64,000 nt of DNA, taken from NCBI GenBank assembly GCA_048499435.1, contig JASNZW010000001.1, forward strand, positions 930,001 to 994,000, read 5' to 3'. Each line of letters starts with the position of its first letter. The stretch's first letter is position 1. The position numbers and the translations under genes were made by a program. The stretch is from DAOTWC01 sp048499435. GTDB taxonomy: Bacteria > Chloroflexota > Anaerolineae > Aggregatilineales > Phototrophicaceae. This document shows, in pieces, positions 42,581-52,021 of this stretch. The notes beneath the pieces were generated by a model, which saw nothing but the letters and a program-made list of their open reading frames with translations, did no database searches and was not told where the DNA came from.

Positions 42581-44476
42581 ATGCACATGCGGAAACGCAG
42601 CCGAACAGCTTTCATCATCTGGTCCGCCTACAGCCTTGTGACATTCGCGATTATGGTGGCGCACACCAGCGCCGCGCCGCAGGTCCTGGGCCGCTATTCG
42701 GCCAACTACCTGGCTTTGCTGTTTGTGGCCGCCGCCATCTACGGCCTGTCCGCGCTCTACTGCCTGGCCGCGCCGTTTCGCGCGCGGGCCGAACGCGCCG
42801 CTAACCAACTGCGAACAACCCCGGCGGGCGCGTGGGCGGGGTATCTGGCGCTGCTGGCGGGCGCGGCGCTGTTCTGGCTGTTCGCGCCTGTTTCAAACGT
42901 GGAGTTCGGGCCGCTGCTGTTTCGTCTGTACGTCGTTACGACGCTGCTCATCGTCAGCGTGTGGTGGCTGGGCGGCGCAGCGGCGGGCGCGGCCCCGCGC
43001 CGGGCGCGCTGGGCGTGGGCCGCGCTGCTGCTGGCGCTGCTGCTGGCGGTGGCGCTGGCGCTGGCGCTGCGCGCCCGTGTGCAGCCGCCGTTCTTCTTCG
43101 ATGAGAGCCTGGTCAGCATTTACGCCGTGAGCTGGGTGCGGTCAGGCGATCCCACCTACTTCTCCACCATTCCAGGCCGCATCGTGTTCCCGTTCACCGG
43201 CGTCGCAGCCTACACGCTCGGCCATTGGCTGAACGCGTTCGGCATCAGCTTTGCGACGGCGCGCGCCTGGTCCGTGACGGTCGGGCTGGTGGCGCTGCTT
43301 CCGCTGGCTGTGCTGTTCCGCGCCCGGCCTTCCCGCTGGACGCTGTTAGCTGCGCTGGCGTTCGGCGCGCTCTTTACGCTCGCCAGCAACATAATCCGTT
43401 ACGACGCGATTGTGCCGCTGCTGCTGACGCTGGCGCTGTCCGCCTGCTTCCTGGCCAACGCCGAAGGCCGGTCCAGGTGGTGGGCGCATCTGGCGGTCGG
43501 GTTCCTGTTCGGGTTCGCCGCCGAAGGCCACCAGTTCGCCATCCGGTTTGGGCTGGCCGTAGGACTCCTCTATGCGTGGCGCATGGTTCAGGCTTATCGT
43601 GTTCACAAACGCCTGGACTACGTGCCGCCGCTGAGCTTCGCCGCCGGGATGGCGGGTTACGGCCTGTTCTACGCGCTTTCAAGGATGCTGTTGTGGCGCT
43701 TTGGCCTGCCGGATCTGCTCGCCATGATCGCTCAGGTTTACGGCATCGAGGTCACGATCGGCGGCACGCTGTCGCCGTTGGAGCGCGTGCTGAACGCGCT
43801 GCAGGCGCTGCTCAGCGTGTATATCGCCAACTACGCCGCCGCGCTGATCGTGGTGGGCCTGGCAACCATCCTCGCAATCGCGGTCAGGGACCGCGTGCTG
43901 CGCCTGACAATGGCTGTCTACTGGCTGTCAACCGCCGTGCTGTTCTGGGTGAACCCCAAGCCGTACAATTTCCTGTTCTACAACACGCACGCCCTGCCGC
44001 TGATCGTTATCGCCGCCTACCGCTCGCTGCGCATTGTGCTGCGCTGGCGGGGGCAGCGCGCGGCGCTGGCGCTCGCGGTGTTTATCCTGGTGCTGGGGGT
44101 AACGCAGGCACTGTTCAACGCGCGCAGCCAGGGGATTCGCGCGCTGCTGGACGCGGGCCAGGCCATTGACGAACGCCTGCCGGCAGACGCCGCCGTCGTC
44201 ATGGGGCCGGAGCAGCTGTGGTGGGGCCTCAACCAGCGCGTGTTCTACGATCTGTACGCCTACGAAAGCCTGGCCGCCGGGGCGCTGAAGCCAATCGACG
44301 CATTTATCATCAGCGAGCGGTTCTACAGCCGCGATCAGTTCCCGATCGTCCACGATTTTATCGCGGCCCACGATTTCACACGCAGTTTCTGCCTGACCGA
44401 CCAGGATTTCGGCCAGCTAACCGTGTATGTGCGCCCAGGGCTGGCGCATGAAAACGGAACAGGGTGTGCGGCGTAG
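42581..44476 (+). CDS. GT39-like membrane glycosyltransferase
   Basis: A 631-aa protein of about 13-14 helices. After four N-terminal helices a loop reads QPPFFFDESLVSIYAVSWVRSGD; the FFDE acidic pair after the first-domain helix is the catalytic-loop pattern of PMT/ArnT/GT39-type enzymes using lipid-linked sugars. The end is a soluble domain (VVMGPEQLWWGL, FIISERFYSRDQFP, HDFTRSF). Two ATGs (42581, 42587) are possible. It stands alone between the helicase and the kinase-like gene. The role in envelope glycan or protein glycosylation is inferred. Confidence 0.72.
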   Translation: MHMRKRSRTAFIIWSAYSLVTFAIMVAHTSAAPQVLGRYSANYLALLFVAAAIYGLSALYCLAAPFRARAERAANQLRTTPAGAWAGYLALLAGAALFWLFAPVSNVEFGPLLFRLYVVTTLLIVSVWWLGGAAAGAAPRRARWAWAALLLALLLAVALALALRARVQPPFFFDESLVSIYAVSWVRSGDPTYFSTIPGRIVFPFTGVAAYTLGHWLNAFGISFATARAWSVTVGLVALLPLAVLFRARPSRWTLLAALAFGALFTLASNIIRYDAIVPLLLTLALSACFLANAEGRSRWWAHLAVGFLFGFAAEGHQFAIRFGLAVGLLYAWRMVQAYRVHKRLDYVPPLSFAAGMAGYGLFYALSRMLLWRFGLPDLLAMIAQVYGIEVTIGGTLSPLERVLNALQALLSVYIANYAAALIVVGLATILAIAVRDRVLRLTMAVYWLSTAVLFWVNPKPYNFLFYNTHALPLIVIAAYRSLRIVLRWRGQRAALALAVFILVLGVTQALFNARSQGIRALLDAGQAIDERLPADAAVVMGPEQLWWGLNQRVFYDLYAYESLAAGALKPIDAFIISERFYSRDQFPIVHDFIAAHDFTRSFCLTDQDFGQLTVYVRPGLAHENGTGCAA

Positions 44477-44537
44477 CTGCGCGCCTGCGCGCCGCCGCCC
44501 GGACACCCCATCTGCTGGCGGTGGTCGCCCGCTGTCC

Positions 44538-44565
44538 TTGCAGCCCTGCCCGCTGCGCGTACAAT
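44538..44565 (+). promoter_or_regulatory. probable promoter of the kinase-like gene
   Basis: TTGCAG (44538-44543) and TACAAT (44560-44565) are 16 bases apart and 29 bases upstream of the ATG at 44595. Confidence 0.5.
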
Positions 44566-44594
44566 TAAGGGACGCGCACCCGGAGTAATTTTGG

Positions 44595-47500
44595 ATGGCC
44601 GACAGCCTGTTTGATAACCGCTATCGTTACGATTATATTTACCCGCGCGGGCGCTCCGGCGAGACGCTGCGCGCTGTTGATACCCAGGCCAGCAGCCGCC
44701 CGGTAGTGGTCAAGCGCCCGGCCCCCAGCGACGCCCCGCCCATCCGCGCCGGGCAGGAAGTGAGCATCCTCAACGAGCGCAAGGCGCTCACCCGGCTGGC
44801 GGGCCACCCGGTGCTGACGGCGCTGCTGGGCACTGGCCAGTTCTCCGCCGGCGGCACGCTGCACCAGTACATCGTCGTGGAACGGGCCGAAGGCGACAAC
44901 GTGGCCGACATGGTGCGCGAGCTGGCCGCGCGCGGCGAGCGCCTGCCCGAACTGGAGATGCTGGTGATCGTGGACAGCCTGCTCGACCTGCTGGAGGCCG
45001 CCCACGCCGCCGACATCGTCTACAACGACGTTGACGCCAAGCACCTGTTCTGGGACCGCGAGCGCTACCGCCTCAAGCTGATTGACTGGGGCAACGCCGT
45101 TTTTCTGGAAGGCGACGACAGCACGCCCCAGGGCGTCAGCCGCCAGAGCGACATCGCCCAGGTGGGCGGGCTGCTGTACCTGATCCTCACCGGGGGCGCC
45201 CGCGCGGACATCCCGCGCGACGCCGCCGACGATTTCCGCCTCAACTTCGGCGATGACGCGGGCCGCGTCCACACGCGCCTGCAGGCCATCGTCAGCAAAG
45301 CGGCGCACCCCAACCCGCGCGCCCGCTACCGCAGCATCGCCGAGCTGCGCCGTGACCTGGCCGAGTACCGCGCGCCGCTGGCGCGCGAACGCGACGCCGT
45401 CCTCAACCGCGTGGCGGAGCGCCTGCGCCGCAACCGCAGCCGCGACGAGCTTTACGGTCTGCTGGACACGCTGCGCCCGGCGCTGGCGCAGGACCCTGGC
45501 TGCCCCCCCGCGCGCGAGCTGGAAACCGAGATTCACAACCGCCTCCAGGACATTGAGGTGGCCGCCGACCTGGACGCCGTGCGCATCTATCTGGAGAGCG
45601 CTAACTGGCAGCGGTCGGTCAGCCTGCTGGACGAGCTGCTGGGCCGCGTGCGCGGCGACAGCGCCCGGCTGGTCAACCTGCTGCACGACCTGGCGCGCGC
45701 CCTGCTGGAGGCCAACGCCCAGCCGACGCCGCTGCCGGTGCTGGACAGCATTGGCCTGCTGTTCGACGGCCACCCGGAACGCGCCGCCCACATCCTGGTG
45801 ACTGAAACCGCCGACGACAGCGAGCGCGCGCTCCAGTGGGGCCTGGCGGAGCGCATCTCGGCCCATGTGCCCGAAATTCACCTGCTGCGCCCGAATCTGT
45901 TTCGCCTAGAGGCCGCGCTGGCGCAGTTAGCGGCGGGCGGCGTGCCGGTTACAGAGCCGCGCGCGGTGCTGGCGGAGATTGACGCCCGGCTGAACAGCAT
46001 GCCCACCGACGACAGCGTGAGCATGGTGGCGCTGCGCGACGGCTACCGCGCGGTCGTGGACGGCCTGACAGCCCTCAGCACGCTGCTGGACGCCGTTAGC
46101 GCCGGCCACGCCCTGACCGAACACCGGCTGCCGCTGTCGGCGCTGGAACGGGCGCTCAACGCGGCGATGGCGCTGGCCGACAACATGCACGTCATTGGCC
46201 GGCAGGCCGCCGCCAGCCCGCGCGACGCCCTGGCCGCGCTCGACGCCAGCCGCGCCATTGACCCTACCAGCCTGTCCTGGGACGCGGTGGCCGGCCTGCT
46301 GGACCGGCTCTACGAAACCCTGGGCACGTATCAGACCTATGTGCCGGCTGCCGACGGCTCTGACCTGGAGACGTGGCTGCACACCGCCCGCGAGACGCTG
46401 CTGCCCTTCACCGCGCGGCTGTTCGACGAAATGCTGGTGGGCATGGCCGAAGGGCTGGAGATCGCCGCCCACGCCTGGGGCAGCTACGCCAACGCCGCCA
46501 TCCAGGGCAGCCGCCTGGGGGCGCTTAACGCGCTGACGCAGGCCACTGACGCGGTGGGAACCGTCAGCCCGACGCTGGCGGGCTGGTTCAACCACCTGCG
46601 CGCGGTAATAACCAGCGCCCAGTATGTCGAGCGGCACGCGCTGTACGGCGGGCTGGGGCGGGCGCTGGCCGACGGCTGGGAAGCCTACGACCGCGGCCGC
46701 CTGGCCGACGCCGAACAGTTGGGCCAGCGCGCCTTTGAGATCGCGCGCAGCGACACACAGCGCTTCGCCGCCGGGCGGCTGCGCCGGCTGGCCGAGATGA
46801 CGCGCGTCTGGCTGGAGCGGGGCGCGGTCAACGACGTGGACACGTGCAAGGCCGCGCTGGTATCGGTCGAACGGCTGTACACCGTTGACGAAACCGCCAC
46901 GCGCGAGAACTTCACGCGCCAGATGCCCAGCAAGGACACCTACCTCAAGGCGATGAGCAAAGGGCTGGTGGAGCTGTACGCGCGCAGCGGCACCGCCGCC
47001 GTCCGCACCCTCTTTTTCAACTATATCCTGCTGGGCGCGCTGGACGCCCACGCCGCCGAAACCGACGATGCCGAGTTCTGGCTGGCGGCGGCGAGCCGCG
47101 CGCTGGAGCCGTTCGGCGCTAACCACCCCGCCGCCCACGCCCTCGATGACCTCATCCGCCGCCGCCGCGATATCAACAGCGCCGCCGCCCAGCTTAACAG
47201 CGTCAGCGGCGCTGACGCCCTGCCGCACCTGGAAACGCTGGCGCGCGCGCTGGACGAAAACCCGCAGGCGCGCACGCTGGCCGCCGGCAGCTTCAGCCTG
47301 CGCGAGCTGCAGGCGGCCCTGCGCGACTGGTCCGACGGCGAGTTTCGCCCGGCGGGCATCAAGCTCGAAAACGCCATCAACGCCGTGAGCGAGGTCGAAC
47401 AGGCGGCCAGCGTCACGCTGACCCCCTACCGCGCCCTGCTGATGTCGCTGCAGGCCGGGGCCGCCGAGCTGCACACGCGCGCGCGCCACATGCTGCAGCT

Positions 47501-48869
47501 CATCGAGGAACGCCCCTCAGAGCCACCGCCCGCGCTGCTCGAAGGCCACCGCCACCTGCTCAATACGACGCAGCGGCTGTTGGGCGAGGCCTACACCGGC
47601 ACGCTGCGCCAGTGGCGCGACACCTACGAGGCGTTCGTCAGCGCCTACACCGACACCACTATGCGCCGCAGCGCCCGCCTCAGCCGCTTTAACGAGCTGT
47701 TCCGCGTGATGTTCATTGATCGCCACCCGGCTTACGCGCTCTACCGCCACTGGTACGACCTCACCGAGCAGGCCCCTGAATTTCCCGCGCCGCCCACCAG
47801 TGAGCCGGTTCCGCGCCTGGACGAGAGCGCCGGCGTGGCCGAAAGCGAGTATCGCGGCGCGCGCTACGCCGACCCCGAACCCGCCGCCGCCAGGGCGCGC
47901 CCGCGCCTGCCGCGCCGCCTGCTGTTGCTGCTGCCGGTCGCGCTGATTGGCGGGGTGATCGCGCTGGCGCTGCTGGCGGGCGGCGGCGGCACACCGCCCG
48001 TCATCGCCGTCACGATCACCGACACCCCGGACAGCCAGGCGGTCGCGCAGGACGCCACCACCAGCGCGCCGCCCGCCACCACCAGCGCGCCGTCAGATAC
48101 GCCGCCGCCCGCTGTTACAACGCAGGCGGCCGCGCTGCCCGGCCCCAGCAGCACGCCGTCCGCCACCGCCGCGCCGACAAACACGCCAACGGCCACGCTC
48201 ACGCCGACGATCACGGCTAGCCCCACCCCCAGCAGCACGCCGACGATCACGCCGACGCCGACGGCCACGCTGCCGCCGGGCGGCCTCACCGGTCGGCAGG
48301 ACCTGCTGGCGCTGTTTGACCGGCTGCCGGCTTACCCCTGGAGCGACGACCAGTTCTCGCGCGGGGTTGACGGCACTTACTGGCGGCTGGGCGTGGGCGC
48401 GGGCACAGAGACCGGCCAGATCGTCGTCGCCGTTCCGCCAGAGACGCTGGAAACCTACTACGGCGGCGGCGCGGCAGGCCGCGTCAGCAGCCTGGAGGCG
48501 ACGCTGGCGCTCACCAGCTACAACCCGCCGCTGGTGCTGGACGGCGCGGTCTACTACGGCGTCGCGCTGATCGGCAGCGGCGGCGCGGCCCAGGGGCTGC
48601 GCGTGCAGCTTGTCCAGCCCGGCGTTATCAACCTGGGGCAGGTGACCAACGGCGAGGCGCTCACGGTCAGCCAGCGCGCCGTCAACAACCAGATCGCCCG
48701 GCTGCGCCTCAACCGTGACCCTGGCAGCGGCACGATCACCTGCTTCTTCAACGATGAACAGATCGGCCCGCCGCTGACCGGCGTCGGCAGCAGCGTCAGC
48801 CCGGCGCTGTTCGTCTACGCCAGCGGCGTGATCGTCAGCGTGACCGAATGGACGATCACGCTGCGCTGA
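44595..48869 (+). CDS. atypical Ser/Thr-kinase-like receptor, 1424 aa
   Basis: An N-terminal kinase-like domain (about 10-260) has VVVKRPAP (ATP-site Lys), IVVERAEGDNVADMV (hinge), VYNDVDAKHLFWDRE in place of HRDxKxxN, and KLIDWGNAVF in place of DFG; a QSDIAQVGGLLYLILTG helix follows. About 850 residues of Ala/Leu-rich alpha-helical solenoid come next. A membrane helix (about 1105-1127, LLLLLPVALIGGVIALALLAG) is followed by a Thr/Pro/Ser linker and a C-terminal beta-jelly-roll (about 1240-1424; PWSDDQFSRGVDGTYWRL). The missing Asn and altered DFG suggest weak or no kinase activity. It could signal from envelope to cytoplasm. GGAG lies nine bases upstream. Confidence 0.72.
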   Translation: MADSLFDNRYRYDYIYPRGRSGETLRAVDTQASSRPVVVKRPAPSDAPPIRAGQEVSILNERKALTRLAGHPVLTALLGTGQFSAGGTLHQYIVVERAEGDNVADMVRELAARGERLPELEMLVIVDSLLDLLEAAHAADIVYNDVDAKHLFWDRERYRLKLIDWGNAVFLEGDDSTPQGVSRQSDIAQVGGLLYLILTGGARADIPRDAADDFRLNFGDDAGRVHTRLQAIVSKAAHPNPRARYRSIAELRRDLAEYRAPLARERDAVLNRVAERLRRNRSRDELYGLLDTLRPALAQDPGCPPARELETEIHNRLQDIEVAADLDAVRIYLESANWQRSVSLLDELLGRVRGDSARLVNLLHDLARALLEANAQPTPLPVLDSIGLLFDGHPERAAHILVTETADDSERALQWGLAERISAHVPEIHLLRPNLFRLEAALAQLAAGGVPVTEPRAVLAEIDARLNSMPTDDSVSMVALRDGYRAVVDGLTALSTLLDAVSAGHALTEHRLPLSALERALNAAMALADNMHVIGRQAAASPRDALAALDASRAIDPTSLSWDAVAGLLDRLYETLGTYQTYVPAADGSDLETWLHTARETLLPFTARLFDEMLVGMAEGLEIAAHAWGSYANAAIQGSRLGALNALTQATDAVGTVSPTLAGWFNHLRAVITSAQYVERHALYGGLGRALADGWEAYDRGRLADAEQLGQRAFEIARSDTQRFAAGRLRRLAEMTRVWLERGAVNDVDTCKAALVSVERLYTVDETATRENFTRQMPSKDTYLKAMSKGLVELYARSGTAAVRTLFFNYILLGALDAHAAETDDAEFWLAAASRALEPFGANHPAAHALDDLIRRRRDINSAAAQLNSVSGADALPHLETLARALDENPQARTLAAGSFSLRELQAALRDWSDGEFRPAGIKLENAINAVSEVEQAASVTLTPYRALLMSLQAGAAELHTRARHMLQLIEERPSEPPPALLEGHRHLLNTTQRLLGEAYTGTLRQWRDTYEAFVSAYTDTTMRRSARLSRFNELFRVMFIDRHPAYALYRHWYDLTEQAPEFPAPPTSEPVPRLDESAGVAESEYRGARYADPEPAAARARPRLPRRLLLLLPVALIGGVIALALLAGGGGTPPVIAVTITDTPDSQAVAQDATTSAPPATTSAPSDTPPPAVTTQAAALPGPSSTPSATAAPTNTPTATLTPTITASPTPSSTPTITPTPTATLPPGGLTGRQDLLALFDRLPAYPWSDDQFSRGVDGTYWRLGVGAGTETGQIVVAVPPETLETYYGGGAAGRVSSLEATLALTSYNPPLVLDGAVYYGVALIGSGGAAQGLRVQLVQPGVINLGQVTNGEALTVSQRAVNNQIARLRLNRDPGSGTITCFFNDEQIGPPLTGVGSSVSPALFVYASGVIVSVTEWTITLR

Positions 48870-48874
48870 GCCTG

Positions 48875-48898
48875 GCCGCCCGTTGAACAGCGGGCGGC
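48875..48898. terminator. hairpin after the kinase-like gene
   Basis: GCCGCCCG (48875-48882) and CGGGCGGC (48891-48898) form an eight-base stem six bases after the stop codon. No T tract follows. Confidence 0.45.
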
Positions 48899-48953
48899 GG
48901 AATACGATACAATAGGCCAATGATCTGAAGCGCTGTCCAGCAGGGATGCCGCC

Positions 48954-49493
48954 ATGAAAACCGTTGTTGTCGCCTCAACCAACCCTGTGAAAATCCGCGC
49001 CGCCCGCGCCGGCTTCGAGCGCATGTTCCCCGGCGAGCACTTTCGCGTGACCGGTGTGGCGGCCCCCTCTGGCGTCAGCGACCAACCGGCCAGCGACGGC
49101 GAAACCTACCAGGGCGCGCGCAACCGCGCCGCCGCCGCCGAACAGCTCAATGCCGACGCGGACTTCTGGGTGGGCATCGAGGGCGGCGTGGAGCTGATCA
49201 GCGGCCAGCTTCAGGGCTTCGCCTGGGTGGTCGTGCGCGGGGCGGGCCGCATCGGGTCCAGCCGCACCGCGACCTTCGCCCTGCCCGACGCGGTGGCGCA
49301 GCTCGTGCGCGCCGGCACAGAGCTGGGCCTGGCGGACGACATCGTGTTTGGCCGCACCAACTCCAAACAGGAAAACGGTTCGGTGGGCCTGCTGACGCAC
49401 GACGTGATTGACCGCGCCGCCTATTACGAACACGCCGTCATCCTGGCGCTGATCCCGTTCCGCAACGCGGCGCTTACGTTCGACGGCGGCTGA
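48954..49493 (+). CDS. yjjX: non-canonical purine NTP phosphatase (YjjX/DUF84)
   Basis: A 179-aa protein of the ITPase-like fold that hydrolyses inosine and xanthosine triphosphates, cleaning the nucleotide pool. Signatures: VVVASTNPVKIRAARAGF at the N-terminus, SGVSDQPASDGETYQGARNRA, DFWVGIEGGVE (acidic metal site), and QENGSVGLLTHDVIDRAAYYEHAVILAL at the end. The ATG is preceded by an AGGGATG-like site. TACAAT at 48908-48913 is a possible -10. The CysQ-like gene follows after 35 bases, likely in one operon. Confidence 0.92.
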   Translation: MKTVVVASTNPVKIRAARAGFERMFPGEHFRVTGVAAPSGVSDQPASDGETYQGARNRAAAAEQLNADADFWVGIEGGVELISGQLQGFAWVVVRGAGRIGSSRTATFALPDAVAQLVRAGTELGLADDIVFGRTNSKQENGSVGLLTHDVIDRAAYYEHAVILALIPFRNAALTFDGG

Positions 49494-49528
49494 GCAGCGC
49501 GCCGCGCGCGGACTGCTGAAAGACGCTC

Positions 49529-50518
49529 ATGACCGACACTGCACTCGATTTTGAACCGATCTTCCAGGCGGTGCGGCAGGCCGCCGCGCTGTGCCGCGTG
49601 GTTCAGGAACGCTACATCCCGCGCGCTGGCGAAGCCCCGCGCGGCGCGCACGCGGCCAGCAAAGCCGGGGCCGAGCCGGTCACGATCGCTGACTACGGCG
49701 TGCAGGCGGTGCTGTGCCGCGCCATCAGCCGCGCCTTCCCCGGCGACGCCGTGATCGCTGAGGAAAGCGGCAGGCAGTTCTACGAGCTGATCGCCGACGC
49801 CGACCGCGTGGCGATCGCCGCGCTGGTGAGCGCGGCCATCGGCGCGCGCGCGCGCGTGGACGACCTGGCGCGCTGGCTTGATTACGGGCAGGCGCGCGCC
49901 GCCGAGCGCACCTGGGTGATTGACCCGATTGACGGCACAAAGGGCTTTCTGGCGCGCCGCCACTACGTGATCGCGCTGGGCGTGCTGCGCGGCGGCCAGC
50001 CTACCGCCGGCGTGATCGGCGCGCCGGGCTACAGCGGCGGCGCGGCGATCTTCGCGGCGCAGCGCGGCGCGGCCAGCGTTCAGCCGCTGGCGGGCGGCCC
50101 GGCCCGCCGCATCACGGTGTCGCAGCGCACCGACCCGGCGGCGCTGATTGTGGTCGAAAGCGTGGAGAAAAGCCACGCCAGCCGCGAGTGGATGGCGCGC
50201 GTGCGCGCGGCGGCGGGCATCGGCGCGGCGGCGGTCGAGCGCCTGGACAGCCAGGAAAAGTACGCGCTGATCGCCGCCGGCGACGCCGATCTCTACCTGC
50301 GCCTGCCGCGCCTGCACAGCGCCCGCCCGCACATGATCTGGGATCACGCCGCCGGGGCCGCCCTGGTGCAGGGCGCGGGCGGCGTCGTCAGCGACGTGGA
50401 CGGCGCGCCGCTTGATTTCGCGCAGGGGCGCACGCTGGCGAAAAACCGGGGCGTCATCGTCGCCAACCCGCGCATCCACGCCCAGGTGGTGCGCGCGGCT
50501 CAGTCAGTCAGCCCGTGA
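49529..50518 (+). CDS. inositol monophosphatase-family enzyme, CysQ/Hal2-like
   Basis: A 329-aa Mg2+/Li+-sensitive phosphatase. Metal-site motifs: VIAEESG (Glu ligand), WVIDPIDGTKGFLARRHYVIALGVL (DPIDGT motif) and MIWDHAAGAALVQGAGG (WDxAAG motif). The long spacing between the EE and DPIDGT motifs, filled by a helical insert, is that of Hal2-type 3'(2'),5'-bisphosphate nucleotidases, which remove adenosine 3',5'-bisphosphate from sulfur metabolism. The substrate is inferred. It overlaps the convergent gene at its 3' end by 15 bases. Confidence 0.88.
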   Translation: MTDTALDFEPIFQAVRQAAALCRVVQERYIPRAGEAPRGAHAASKAGAEPVTIADYGVQAVLCRAISRAFPGDAVIAEESGRQFYELIADADRVAIAALVSAAIGARARVDDLARWLDYGQARAAERTWVIDPIDGTKGFLARRHYVIALGVLRGGQPTAGVIGAPGYSGGAAIFAAQRGAASVQPLAGGPARRITVSQRTDPAALIVVESVEKSHASREWMARVRAAAGIGAAAVERLDSQEKYALIAAGDADLYLRLPRLHSARPHMIWDHAAGAALVQGAGGVVSDVDGAPLDFAQGRTLAKNRGVIVANPRIHAQVVRAAQSVSP

Positions 50519-51052
50519 GCTGAGCCAGGCGCGGACCTGCTGCGGCCAGTCGGGCGCGCTGGCGTCCGTGCCGCTGCGCTGCGCCAGCACCCGCCGCGCC
50601 ACCACCGCCTCAATCTCAGCCGCGTCGTGTTCGATCAGCGTCAGCAGCAGGCCCGCGTGGCGCAGGTCGCCCAGCGCGGCGGCCAGCGTCGCCCCGGCGG
50701 CGATGCGCAGCTCGGCGTTGGTTTTCTCGTTCGCCAGCTCAAGAAATTCCGCTGTCGTTTCCCAGCCCGGCATCGCCGCCATCTCGGTTGCCAGCGCCTG
50801 CGCGAACGTCAGGTTCCACCCGGCCAGCACGGCCAGGCTCTCGGCGACGATGGCGTTGAGGGCCGCGCCCACAGCGGCGGCGCGCGCGTCCGGCGCGCCA
50901 GGCGCCGCCATCGCCGCCGCCAGTTGGCGCAGCTCGGCGTCGGTCAGGTTGATGTCGTGCGCCGCCAGCAGCCATTTGAACTGGCGCAGCAGCACCGCCA
51001 GCACGTCCGCCAGCGGGGCGGCGGCATAGATGTGGGCAGGGTCAGGGCGCAT
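50504..51052 (-). CDS. hypothetical helical protein, 182 aa
   Basis: I do not recognise this protein. It is largely alpha-helical and Ala/Leu-rich, with VLAVLLRQFKWLLAAHDINLTD near the start, an Ala-rich middle and EFLELANEKTNAELRIAAGATLAAALGD, which resembles a HEAT-like helical pair (AELRIAAGATLAAAL). There is no signal peptide. It ends inside the convergent CysQ-like gene. The opposite strand is open too, but gives low-complexity peptides. Confidence 0.6.
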   Translation of the reverse strand: MRPDPAHIYAAAPLADVLAVLLRQFKWLLAAHDINLTDAELRQLAAAMAAPGAPDARAAAVGAALNAIVAESLAVLAGWNLTFAQALATEMAAMPGWETTAEFLELANEKTNAELRIAAGATLAAALGDLRHAGLLLTLIEHDAAEIEAVVARRVLAQRSGTDASAPDWPQQVRAWLSSRAD

Positions 51053-51102
51053 ACGGCAGCCGCTTTCGGTTTAGACAGACACGGCTATTCTACCGCATAA
51101 AC

Positions 51103-51125
51103 AAAACGCCCCTCCAGCGGGGCGT
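51103..51125 (-). terminator. intrinsic terminator of the SET-domain gene
   Basis: On the minus strand ACGCCCC pairs with GGGGCGT (51119-51125 with 51106-51112), followed by a TTTTGTTT tract. It lies 34 bases after the stop codon at 51159. Confidence 0.75.
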
Positions 51126-51158
51126 AGTGTGTGTGCTGCTGCGAAAGGGGCGCGCCGC

Positions 51159-51608
51159 TTAAGATGCCGCGCGCACCGCGTCCGAGATCACCAGGCGGCC
51201 CTGGATCAGGCCGCGGCAGTTGGGCGCGCCGCAGTTGCAGGCGAAGGCGCGGAACAGCACGTCCTCGGTCTGGTCATAGTCCATCGTCACGCACTCGCCC
51301 GGCTCGATCGCGCGGAGCGCCGTAAACGTGCGCGTGGACATATCGCACCAGGCGTTAGGGCTGCACGAGTGCAGCACCTTGCCCATGAAGAAAGGGTCGT
51401 GAACGTGCAGGCCCGGCACATATTGCAGCGAGAACTGCGTGATCTCGCTGCTGAAGAAGCCGGTAAAGCGAAACACGATCTCGCCCGGCTGGAACGGAAC
51501 CAGCGCGACCACGCCCTGCCCACGCCCGCCGTCAACGGTCTGGATGGCGAAGCGGTCGCTGGTGGGTTCGTGTTCAAAAGGCGGCATGAAATCAGGGTAG
51601 AAGCGCAT
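51159..51608 (-). CDS. SET-domain protein (putative lysine methyltransferase)
   Basis: A 149-aa protein that is essentially a minimal SET domain. Family marks: GGRGQGVVALVPFQPGEIVFRF at the start, HSCSPNAWCD (the N-H-S/C-x-x-P-N pseudoknot segment), RAIEPGECVTMDYDQTED (the GEELTxDY motif) and a Cys-rich post-SET end, FACNCGAPNCRGLI. SET enzymes transfer methyl groups from S-adenosylmethionine to lysine. They are uncommon in bacteria and the target is unknown. It stands alone with its own terminator. Confidence 0.82.
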   Translation of the reverse strand: MRFYPDFMPPFEHEPTSDRFAIQTVDGGRGQGVVALVPFQPGEIVFRFTGFFSSEITQFSLQYVPGLHVHDPFFMGKVLHSCSPNAWCDMSTRTFTALRAIEPGECVTMDYDQTEDVLFRAFACNCGAPNCRGLIQGRLVISDAVRAAS

Positions 51609-52021
51609 GGATAGTGTCCTCGTCAGAATACGCCGCCGCGCGCAGGCGGCAGGCAGCAGTTGTCAGGTTTGGGTTGTGGTTTGGCACAGCGGCCAGGGTA
51701 TCAGAAGCAAATGCGTTCCAGCATAACGTGCCCTTTCACCTGTTATCCGTTCTTCCGGCGGTACGCAAACAGCAGACTGCGCGCCCGGCGGAAACCTGTT
51801 CAAATCGGTTGGCTGTGCTGTTGTCTCAAGCGATCAAACTGGCGGCCGGCGTTGGGAGCGCGCGGCCAAACGGAACCAAGAGGCGCGACACAAGGGGGAT
51901 GAAACTCACGGTTTCAAGGCGCGTTTCCCAATTTCTCCGGGTGGGCCGGAATCAATACGCCAGCGATAACAGCAGTTATAGCAGGATTCGCGGCCCAACG
52001 CAATAACTACTCTCTGGGGGC
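51609..52021. other. gene-free stretch of about 410 bases
   Basis: Less GC-rich than its surroundings. It holds open frames on the plus strand, but their products are Arg/Ser-rich with no ribosome site. No tRNA, repeat or clear promoter was seen. It may hold the promoter of the SET gene or a decayed gene. Confidence 0.4.

Noticed and set aside
51614..52006. A 130-codon plus-strand frame in the gap before pncC
   Set aside because: No ribosome site, no domain and an Arg/Ser-rich composition; it would start inside the 5' region of the SET gene.
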